The notes under the pieces: generated by a model
The model's input: only the letters and a program-made list of their open reading frames with translations
Told to the model about the DNA's origin: nothing
Database searches by the model: none
Program-made: the position numbers and the translations under genes
Shown: positions 1 to 5,545 of the stretch, piece by piece
Numbering within the stretch: position 1 is the stretch's first letter
Layout of the letters: the number at the start of each line of letters is the position of its first letter
NCBI GenBank assembly: GCA_035275105.1
Contig: DATENL010000022.1
Coordinates: forward strand, 1-8,034
From: AC-37 sp035275105
GTDB taxonomy: Bacteria; Actinomycetota; Thermoleophilia; Solirubrobacterales; Thermoleophilaceae
Reading direction: 5' to 3'
Length of the DNA stretch: 8,034 nucleotides

Positions 1-994
1 CGCCGAACACGCGCCGCGCCACCGGGGGCGGCAGCGCGTCGAGCGAGTCGAGCACGATCGCGGCGTGGCCGCCGGACTCGGCGCGGCGCTTGGCGCGCTC
101 GACGGCCGTCTCCGCCATCTGGACCTGCTCCTCGACGGGACGATCGAAGCCGCCGCCGACGACCGCGACCTCGGAGTCCCGGCGCCATTCGGTGACCTCC
201 TCGGGTCGCACCCCGGCGAGCAGCACCGTGAGGTCCACGTCCTCGTGCGAGGCCGCGAGCGTGAGCGCGATCCGGCGCAGCAGCGTGGTGATCCCGGACC
301 CGGCCGGGCCGCCGACCGCGACGCGCGAGCCGCGCCCGAAGGGCACGGCGTCGAGCCCGTCGGGGGCGCTCAGGCGCTCGCTCGCGAACACGGGCGTGAG
401 GTCCTCGAAGCGCGGGCGCTCGGGCGGCGGGTCGGCGCTCTGGCCGTTGACGGTCTCGACGTGCACCAGCGACGGGTAGCGCTCTGAGCGGCGCGGGGGG
501 CGGACCGGCCCCGAGATCTCGTCCCCGGCGCGCAGCTCGCAGCGCCGGATCTGGGCGGGCGAGACGTAGACGTCCTCGCGCGAGTGCACGAACGGGTCGG
601 GGCGCATGAAGCCGCTGCCGTTGGGCAGGATGTCGAGCATGCCGCCGCGGACGTCCTCGGGCTCCGGCTCGGACTCGGGCTCCGGCTCGGCGGCCGGGGA
701 CTCGTCGTCCTTCGCGCCGTCGCCGGACTCGGAATCGGCCTCGCCGGAGGCATCCGCCGCCGGCGGGTCGGACTCGGCGCTGCGCCGCCCGCCACGCCTG
801 CCCCGGCCGCGGCGAGCGGGACGGGGCTTCTCGCCGCCCTCCTCGGGCTCCGCGCCGTTGCCGCCGGCGAGCAACGCCTCGATCAGCTCGTCCCGGCGCA
901 GCCGCCGGTAGCCCTCGATGCCGAGCTCCGACGCGATCGCGTGGAGGTCGGCGAGCGGGCTCTGCTCCAGCTCTTTTCGGTCCAGGATCGCCAT
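1..994 (-). CDS. Rho-like protein, degenerate ATPase core (3' end off window)
   Basis: This is the first 331 codons of a protein with the domain order of transcription terminator Rho. Residues 9-42 form a Rho_N/SAP-like helical domain. They are followed by a basic Arg/Gly stretch (56-71), an acidic Pro/Glu linker (72-114), an OB-fold RNA-binding domain (about 115-190, with YVSPAQIRR, GDEISG and RPPRRSERY) and the start of the RecA-like core (LTPVF...RPEEVTEW...FDRP...VLDS). The core is damaged. The P-loop reads GPAGSGITT (229-237), so Ile235 sits where Rho has its invariant Lys (E. coli K184). Rho's LIDERPEEV reads LAGVRPEEV (259-267), so Val262 replaces the catalytic Glu (E. coli E211). After the Walker B Asp316 the sequence jumps from LDSLDAL to PPPVARRVFG, omitting about 25 residues that include the Q-loop. 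Ser127 replaces one aromatic of the GFGF RNA-binding motif. No Shine-Dalgarno precedes ATG 994. An in-frame GTG at 1015 overlapping the folP stop would add seven residues. Homology is clear; loss of ATPase activity is inferred. Confidence 0.88.
   Translation of the reverse strand, partial: MAILDRKELEQSPLADLHAIASELGIEGYRRLRRDELIEALLAGGNGAEPEEGGEKPRPARRGRGRRGGRRSAESDPPAADASGEADSESGDGAKDDESPAAEPEPESEPEPEDVRGGMLDILPNGSGFMRPDPFVHSREDVYVSPAQIRRCELRAGDEISGPVRPPRRSERYPSLVHVETVNGQSADPPPERPRFEDLTPVFASERLSAPDGLDAVPFGRGSRVAVGGPAGSGITTLLRRIALTLAASHEDVDLTVLLAGVRPEEVTEWRRDSEVAVVGGGFDRPVEEQVQMAETAVERAKRRAESGGHAAIVLDSLDALPPPVARRVFG
659..694. repeat. 18-bp imperfect tandem repeat encoding the Pro/Glu linker
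   Basis: Two consecutive 18-bp units share their first 14 bases (GGGCTCCGGCTCGG on the plus strand at 659-672 and 677-690). On the coding minus strand they encode the acidic PEPESEPEPE run in the linker between the Rho_N and OB-fold domains of the Rho-like protein. Such low-complexity linkers vary in length by slippage; no function beyond a flexible charged spacer is implied. Confidence 0.6.
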
Positions 995-1011
995 TCGAGG
1001 GCGGAAGGATG

Positions 1012-1893
1012 TCACACGGCCCGGCGTAGCCCGGGATCGAGGCGCAGCTCGGGCGGCACCTCGGTGTCGCCTCGGAGGGCCGACCGGACGGCGACGAAGT
1101 CGGCCACGGCCGCCACGTCGTGCACCCGGAGGATCGAGCCGCCGCCGTCCAGGCCGGCGCCGATCGCGGCGAGCGTGCCGGCCAGCCGGTCGCGCGGCGC
1201 ACGCCCGGTGAGGGCGCCGACGAAGTCCTTGCGCGACAGCGCCAGCAGCACCGGGCGCCCGAGCGCCGCGATCCGCGGGAGCGAGCGCACGAGCGCGATC
1301 GTCTCGGCCGGTAGCTTGGCGAGGTCCGGGCCGGGGTCGACGATCAGCGCCTCCTCCCCCACCCCGGCCTCGCGCGCCGCCGCCATCCGGTCGGCGAGGA
1401 AGCCGACCACGTCCTCGACCACGTCCTCGTAGCGCGGAAACACCTTGCGCTTCGGCTCGGCGCGGGTGTGCGTGACGACCAGGCCGGCGCCCGCGGCGGC
1501 ACACTCGGCGGCCAGGCCGGGGTCGCGCAGGCCGCTCACGTCGTTCACCAGCGCCGCGCCGGCGGCGAGCGCCTCGCGCGCGACGTCCGCCTTCCACGTG
1601 TCGATCGACACGACGACGTCCTCGGCGGCCAGCCGCTCGACGAGGGGGACGACGCGTGCGGCCTCGGTCGCGGCGTCGACCGCCGGGCGATCGGTGACGC
1701 CGGACTCGCCGCCGACGTCGATCAGGTCGGCGCCCTCGTCGCGCATGCTCAGCGCGAGCTCGACCTGCTGCTCGAGCCCGCCGACCTCCGCGCCGTCCGA
1801 GAACGACTCGGGGCTGGCGTTGACGATCCCCATGATCAGCGGCCGCGCGGGCCCAGGGGCCAGCTCGCGCCCGCGCAGGACCAGGCGAGTCAC
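1012..1893 (-). CDS. folP: Dihydropteroate synthase family protein (FolP-like)
   Basis: This 293-residue protein matches the TIM-barrel dihydropteroate synthases, which join 4-aminobenzoate to the pterin pyrophosphate in cytoplasmic folate synthesis. Visible motifs are MGIVNASPESFSDG (21-34), LIDVGGES (57-64), SIDT with Asp98, VNDVSGL with Asn117, DPG with Asp186, SRKDF with Lys222 and RVHDV with Arg256 and His258. These line up with the pterin and pyrophosphate residues known in E. coli (D96, N115, D185, K221, R255, H257). Two places are unusual. The pABA loop, normally GGESTRPG, reads GGESGVTDRPAV (61-72). The usual DPGIGFGKT reads DPGPDLAKL (186-194). The start is GTG, whose GTGA overlaps the glpD stop by 4 bp and implies translational coupling. 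The Rho-like gene follows closely. Many actinobacteria carry a second, inactive FolP paralogue, so the family is secure while catalytic activity is likely but unproven. Confidence 0.87.
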   Translation of the reverse strand: MTRLVLRGRELAPGPARPLIMGIVNASPESFSDGAEVGGLEQQVELALSMRDEGADLIDVGGESGVTDRPAVDAATEAARVVPLVERLAAEDVVVSIDTWKADVAREALAAGAALVNDVSGLRDPGLAAECAAAGAGLVVTHTRAEPKRKVFPRYEDVVEDVVGFLADRMAAAREAGVGEEALIVDPGPDLAKLPAETIALVRSLPRIAALGRPVLLALSRKDFVGALTGRAPRDRLAGTLAAIGAGLDGGGSILRVHDVAAVADFVAVRSALRGDTEVPPELRLDPGLRRAV

Positions 1894-3566
1894 GTGACCT
1901 GCGCCGCGCCCAATGCCACGCCCTCGGACGCGGCCTCCGAGCGCCAGTCGTCGAGCTCGCGCTCCACACGCGCCTCGTCCCAGCCGAGCTCGGTCGCCAT
2001 CGCTGCCGCCGCCGCGCGTGCCTCGGGCGAGTCGGGCGCGGTCAGCCGCGGCGCGTCGAGGATCCCGAGCCGCGTGCGGCGCAGCAGCGCGTCGGCGAGC
2101 GTGACCGCCTGCTCGTTGCGCGCCGCGAACGGCAGCTCCGCCAGCAGGTCGGGAAGGTCGGGCACCACTCGCCCGCGGAGGGGCGGGTCGGCGTCGGCCA
2201 CCGCCAGCACCTCGCGGGCGGCGTACCCGTAGCGGTGGGCGAGCAGCGCGCGCGACTCGTCGTCGATCACGGTGTCGACCAGGTCCTCGGGCTCCGCCGG
2301 CTGCCCGAGCGGGATCTCGTGGGTGCGGCAGGGCGCCTCGCGCCCCTCGCGCTCCACGATCCGGTCGACCGCCATCTTGGCCATGCGGCGCCAGGTCGTC
2401 AGCTTGCCGCCGGTGATCGTCACGAGCCCGGAGCTCGTCTCGAACAGCTCGGCCTTGCGCGAGATGTCGACCGACTTCTTCGTGTCGCCGGTCGAGATCA
2501 GCGGCCGCACGCCGGCGTAGGCGCCGGTCAGGTCGGACGGCCCGAGCGAGACCTCGAAGAACCGGTTGCAGGCGTCGAGCAGGTACTCCACGTCGCCGCC
2601 GTCGGGCGGGATGTGCTCGAGCGGCCCCTCGTAGTCGTTGTCGGTCGTGCCCACCAGCGTCCGGCCGAGCCACGGCAGCGTGAAGATCGTGCGCCCGTCG
2701 CCCACCGGCACGATCGCGCCCGCCGCGAGCGGCAGCTTGTCGTAGGGGAGCGTGATGTGGGTGCCGCGGCTCGGGCGGATCTGGGGCACCTCCTCCTCGG
2801 CGTAGAGCTCCTCCGAGCGGATCGTGTCCGCCCAGACTCCGGTCGCGTTGATCACGTTCGCGGCCCGCACCTCCAGCTCGTCGCCGCCGACGCTGTCGCG
2901 GCAGCGGACGCCGACCGCGCGCCCGTCCTCGTCGAGCACGTCGAGCACCTCGCAGCGGTTGACCATCACCGTGCCGTAGCGCTCGGCCTCGCCCAGCACC
3001 GTGAGCACGAGCCGCGAATCGTCCGTCTGGCAGTCGTAGAAGAGGTAGGCCGCGGTCGGCTCGCGCGAGGCGAGCGCGGGCAGCAGCCGCTTCACCTCGT
3101 CGCCTTCGATCACGCGGTGGCGCTCGGGGCTCCACTCCTCGAGGCCGTCGGCGCCGTCGCGCCGGCGCCGCCCGGGCAGGCGCAGGCGGTCGGTCGCCAT
3201 CGCGTCGTACATGTTCAGGCCCATGCCGAGCGCGCGCTGCGGGTGCTTGCCCTCGAACGCGGGGACGAGGAGCTGCAGCGGGCGCACGAGGTGCGGCGAC
3301 AGGTTGACGAGCAGCGCGCGCTCGAGCAGCGCCTCGCGCACGAGCCCGAGGTCGAAGTTCTGGAGGTAGCGCAGCCCGCCGTGGACGAGCTTCGAGGACC
3401 GGCTCGACGTGCCCGACGAGTAGTCGCTGCGCTCCACCAGCGCGACGCTGTAGCCGCGCGACGCCGCGTCGAGCGCGACGCCCGCCCCGGTGATCCCGCC
3501 GCCGATGACCACCACGTCGAACGGGTCCGCCGCAAGTGCCTTCAGAGCGTCGGCGCGTGTAATCAC
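1890..3566 (-). CDS. glpD: Glycerol-3-phosphate dehydrogenase, FAD-dependent (GlpD)
   Basis: This 558-residue flavoprotein should oxidise sn-glycerol 3-phosphate to dihydroxyacetone phosphate at the inner face of the membrane and pass electrons to quinone. An N-terminal Rossmann dinucleotide site VIGGGITGAG lies at residues 20-29, with the acidic end of the second strand in LVERSDY (43-49). The GlpD signature GTSSRSSKLVHGGLRYL follows at 52-68. Other family landmarks are NATGVWAD, RPSRGTHI, FTLPWLGRTLVGTTDNDY, YAGVRPL and TITGGKLTTWR near the FAD-binding C-terminal part, then the usual C-terminal helical domain (HRYG onwards). Length is normal for the family. The start is GTG 3566. An AAGG at 3570-3573 lies close upstream, and a -10-like TAACGT lies 7 bp away. 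It heads the glpD-folP-rho-like cluster, and no glpK or glpF is visible. It could be annotated GlpA-type, but the single long chain fits the aerobic GlpD form. Confidence 0.95.
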   Translation of the reverse strand: MITRADALKALAADPFDVVVIGGGITGAGVALDAASRGYSVALVERSDYSSGTSSRSSKLVHGGLRYLQNFDLGLVREALLERALLVNLSPHLVRPLQLLVPAFEGKHPQRALGMGLNMYDAMATDRLRLPGRRRRDGADGLEEWSPERHRVIEGDEVKRLLPALASREPTAAYLFYDCQTDDSRLVLTVLGEAERYGTVMVNRCEVLDVLDEDGRAVGVRCRDSVGGDELEVRAANVINATGVWADTIRSEELYAEEEVPQIRPSRGTHITLPYDKLPLAAGAIVPVGDGRTIFTLPWLGRTLVGTTDNDYEGPLEHIPPDGGDVEYLLDACNRFFEVSLGPSDLTGAYAGVRPLISTGDTKKSVDISRKAELFETSSGLVTITGGKLTTWRRMAKMAVDRIVEREGREAPCRTHEIPLGQPAEPEDLVDTVIDDESRALLAHRYGYAAREVLAVADADPPLRGRVVPDLPDLLAELPFAARNEQAVTLADALLRRTRLGILDAPRLTAPDSPEARAAAAAMATELGWDEARVERELDDWRSEAASEGVALGAAQVT

Positions 3567-3573
3567 CAGCCTT

Positions 3574-3579
3574 ACGTTA
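3574..3579 (-). promoter_or_regulatory. Possible -10 element of glpD
   Basis: On the minus strand the hexamer TAACGT fits TANNNT and ends 7 bp before the GTG start of glpD, which would give an almost leaderless transcript. It sits in a short AT-rich patch (3571-3582) in GC-rich DNA. No convincing -35 is seen. The rest of the 221-bp divergent spacer (3567-3787) holds an 11-bp palindrome, CCCCTCAGGGG (3599-3609), and nothing else I can interpret. Confidence 0.3.
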
Positions 3580-3787
3580 AACCGGCGGGCGCGACGTGCC
3601 CCTCAGGGGTACGCTCGCCAGCGCTCGCTCAGAGAGCCCCCTTCGCGGCACATCGCGCCCGCTGGCTCGGAAACCTGCTCGTTCCTGCGCACGTTCGCGG
3701 AGCGAGCCCACATCGATACAGCGCGCACCTTGAGACTCGCACAGGACGGCGGAGACTCCGAGGCCCGGACATCCGACGGGACCCTCC

Positions 3788-4033
3788 ATGCCCCTCCCCC
3801 AAGAAGCAGTGACCGAGCGCAACTTCGGACCCGAGCGCCGCAAGGACTTCGAACGGCGAGCGATGGTCGACGTCGCGCTCAGCCTGGCCGAGCTCGACGC
3901 GAGCTGGGGCGACTACGCGTACGCCGTGGAGTACCTCGACGCCGCCAACGAGCTCAGCGGCGGCGCCATCGCCCCGCGTTGGGCCGCGCGACGGCGGCGC
4001 TGGATGGACGCCCTCAGGGGTTATTCGGCGTAA
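3788..4033 (+). CDS. Small uncharacterised soluble protein, 81 aa
   Basis: I do not recognise a named family. The product is short, charged and predicted cytoplasmic, with no signal peptide or membrane segment. Residues 11-27 are rich in Arg/Glu/Asp (RNFGPERRKDFERR). Residues 26-57 read like one TPR-type helical hairpin (MVDVALSLAELDASWGDY, then AYAVEYLDAANELSGG), followed by a basic tail with RWAARRRRW. The codon pattern, strongly G/C at third positions with sensible amino-acid composition, favours this frame over the antisense one. ATG 3788 has a weak GGGA six bases upstream. An in-frame GTG at 3809 with AAGAAG just before it is an alternative start that would drop seven residues. It lies divergent from glpD and 86 bp before the secreted-protein pair, possibly under its own promoter. 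Function unknown; a helical adaptor or protein-interaction role is only a guess. Confidence 0.65.
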   Translation: MPLPQEAVTERNFGPERRKDFERRAMVDVALSLAELDASWGDYAYAVEYLDAANELSGGAIAPRWAARRRRWMDALRGYSA

Positions 4034-4102
4034 ACGCGATGAGCGCAGGCGCGCCAGCTCAGGCCGCAGCGCAACACCGGCGCACCCCGCGAGTTATTGC
4101 TC

Positions 4103-4108
4103 TAGATT
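4103..4108 (+). promoter_or_regulatory. Possible -10 element of the secreted-protein pair
   Basis: TAGATT fits the TANNNT -10 pattern and lies in a distinct AT-rich island (4091-4110) just before the first secreted-protein gene. Eleven bases separate it from ATG 4120, so a start point about seven bases downstream would leave a leader of only a few bases. This agrees with the absence of a Shine-Dalgarno before ATG 4120. No recognisable -35 is present at the normal distance. Confidence 0.4.
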
Positions 4109-4119
4109 TGCGTACCGGG

Positions 4120-4821
4120 ATGCGTCTACCCCTGCTCATCGCCGTCCTGGCGAGCCTCGCGCTCGCCGGAGCGGCCCTCGCGGCCGGCTCGGCCAAGCTG
4201 AGCTTCAGCCCGAACACGGCGGGCGCGGGCTCGGTCGCGACGGTCAACGCGACGCCGCCGGACGGGAGCAAGAATCCCAGCTCGGTGGCGCTGAAGGTCG
4301 TGAAGGGCCTGAAGTACGACGGACGAGCCGTCCCGGGGCGCTGCTCGGACGCGCAGGCGAAGCAGAACAGCTGCCCGGCCGGGAGCCGCGCGGGCGGCGG
4401 CAGGATCGACGTCACCGCCACGCCGGGCGGGCCGGTCACCGTCAACGTCGCCCTCTTCCTGGGCCCCAAGCGGCAGCCGGGCGACCTCGTCGGGCTGGTG
4501 GCGATCGCGACAGTGCAGGGCACGGGCCAGAAGGGCCACGCGTTCGGCCGCGTGAGGCCGATCGACGAGGGCAAGCTCGGCGTCGAGACGCGCTTCGACA
4601 ACCTCAACGACGCGCTCAAGCCGCCCGCCGGCTTCAAGGTCCACGTCGACCATCTGAAGCTGAGCCTGGGCAAGCACAGGCAGGTCAACGGAAAGCGCGT
4701 GGACCTTCTCAAGAATCCGAAGACGTGCGACGGCGGCTGGGCGTTCCGCGCCGTCGTCAGGTACCCCGACGGCACTGGCAAGACCTTCCCCGGGTCGGCC
4801 AGTTGCAAGCCAGGAGGATGA
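4120..4821 (+). CDS. Secreted four-cysteine protein A (CPAGS type)
   Basis: A 233-residue exported protein of unknown function. It opens with a Sec-type signal peptide: MRLPLLIAV, a hydrophobic stretch to about residue 19, and likely cleavage near ALA-A (20-22). The mature part is rich in Gly, Val and Thr and alternates in a beta-sandwich-like way. Landmarks are KGLKYD (62-67), Cys75 and Cys85 in the pattern C-x9-CPAGS followed by GGG, KGHAFGRV (138-145), PPAGFKV (168-174), GKHRQVNGKRVDL (184-196), Cys203 before a Trp, and Cys229 four residues from the end. The same landmarks recur in the next gene, so the two are paralogues. Four cysteines suggest two disulfides outside the cell. An in-frame ATG at 4039 would add 27 residues ahead of the signal peptide, but 4120 gives the cleaner signal and sits just after a -10-like box. 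Similar CPxxS/GxG proteins are, to my recollection, common and unexplained in Thermoleophilia. Confidence 0.82.
   Translation: MRLPLLIAVLASLALAGAALAAGSAKLSFSPNTAGAGSVATVNATPPDGSKNPSSVALKVVKGLKYDGRAVPGRCSDAQAKQNSCPAGSRAGGGRIDVTATPGGPVTVNVALFLGPKRQPGDLVGLVAIATVQGTGQKGHAFGRVRPIDEGKLGVETRFDNLNDALKPPAGFKVHVDHLKLSLGKHRQVNGKRVDLLKNPKTCDGGWAFRAVVRYPDGTGKTFPGSASCKPGG
4812..4817 (+). promoter_or_regulatory. Strong ribosome binding site AGGAGG
   Basis: A perfect AGGAGG lies 8 bp before ATG 4826 and is made from the last codons (Pro-Gly-Gly) of the upstream secreted-protein gene. It fixes the start of the second gene and ties its translation to the upstream transcript. It contrasts with the weak or absent sites of most other genes here. 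Confidence 0.85.
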
Positions 4822-4825
4822 TCTG

Positions 4826-5545
4826 ATGCGCCGTTTCGTTCCGGTTGCCATCGCCTTGACGATCGCCGGCACCGCCAGCGCAACCTCGCTCGCACCAGAC
4901 GTGGCCGTGAACGTGAATCCGCCCGAGGCCGGCAAGGGCAGCGAGCTGAACGTCGACGTCAACTCCAGGCCGCAGAAGTCCGGATCGGTGCGCGGGGTCG
5001 TGGTACGCCTGGTGCGCGGATTCAAGTTCAACCCCGCCGCGGTCGGGACGCACTGCAGGGTCGTCGAGGCGTCGCAGACGAACGCCTGCCCGGCCGGTAG
5101 CCGTATCGGGGGCGGCGAGGCGCAGGTGGTCCTCACGCCCGGCGGCCAGGTCACCGCCCCGATCGACCTCTACCTGGCTCCGCGGCAGCACGCACGCGAT
5201 GCCGCCGGGATCGTGGCGATCGCCGACGTCGAGGGGCGGAAGGGCCACGCCGTCGGACGGGTTCAACGACTCGACCCCGACGTGTTCGAGACGTACGGCC
5301 TCCAGATCGCAATCGACCCGCTCCAGTCCGCGTTCCGGCCGCCCGCGGGTGGGAAGGCGCGGATCAAGAGCCTCAACCTGCTGGCCGGCGCGCACCGCAC
5401 CGTCGACGGCCGGCGCCGCGATCTGATCAGGAACCCGTCCTGCGGCGCCGACGACTGGCCGTGGGAGCTGTTGCGAATCCACCAGCAGGGCGATCGCAGC
5501 CACCACTACGGCTCGATCGAGTGCGCCCCCAAGCCTACGCCGTGA
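4826..5545 (+). CDS. Secreted four-cysteine protein B (CPAGS type)
   Basis: A 239-residue exported paralogue of the preceding protein, starting 4 bp after its stop with a strong AGGAGG site. The signal peptide is MRRFVPVAIALTIAGTASA, with cleavage likely after ASA (17-19). Matching landmarks run in the same order: RGFKFN (64-69), Cys77 and Cys88 as C-x10-CPAGSRIGGGEA, KGHAVGRV (139-146), PPAGGKARI (172-180), GAHRTVDGRRRDL (188-200), Cys206 ahead of Trp211, and Cys233 near the C terminus. All four cysteines correspond to those of protein A, so disulfide pairing is probably shared. The region between the first cysteine pair and the KGHA motif is Val/Ala-rich, as expected for beta strands. Nothing resembles an enzyme active site, anchor or sortase signal, so these are probably soluble or wall-associated. 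Role unknown. The last 11 bp overlap the convergent GMC oxidoreductase gene. Confidence 0.87.
   Translation: MRRFVPVAIALTIAGTASATSLAPDVAVNVNPPEAGKGSELNVDVNSRPQKSGSVRGVVVRLVRGFKFNPAAVGTHCRVVEASQTNACPAGSRIGGGEAQVVLTPGGQVTAPIDLYLAPRQHARDAAGIVAIADVEGRKGHAVGRVQRLDPDVFETYGLQIAIDPLQSAFRPPAGGKARIKSLNLLAGAHRTVDGRRRDLIRNPSCGADDWPWELLRIHQQGDRSHHYGSIECAPKPTP

Noticed and set aside
1..994. Reading the Rho motif losses as sequencing errors
   Set aside because: The losses are several separate in-frame changes (Lys to Ile, Glu to Val, an in-frame deletion) in an otherwise intact frame, which errors would not readily produce.
1897..3135. Long minus-strand open frame that continues the folP frame upstream through glpD (707 codons in all)
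   Set aside because: The part upstream of GTG 1893 lies entirely inside glpD in another frame and is a low-complexity Arg/Ala/Gly translation, typical of GC-rich shadow frames.
3664..3707. GGCTCG...CGAGCC inverted repeat in the glpD divergent spacer
   Set aside because: The six-base arms are separated by more than 30 bases and have no supporting inner stem, so it is not distinguishable from chance.
2235..3812. 525-codon plus-strand open frame antisense to glpD
   Set aside because: The translation is rich in Arg, Val, His and Ala without domains, and glpD on the other strand is unmistakable.
3599..4021. CCCTCAGGGGT occurring at 3600-3610 and 4011-4021
   Set aside because: An 11-base match in 8 kb of GC-rich DNA is expected by chance, and the second copy lies inside a coding region.
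4126..5154. 342-codon minus-strand open frame antisense to the secreted pair
   Set aside because: The plus-strand frames have signal peptides, paired cysteines and a strong ribosome binding site; the antisense product has no such structure.
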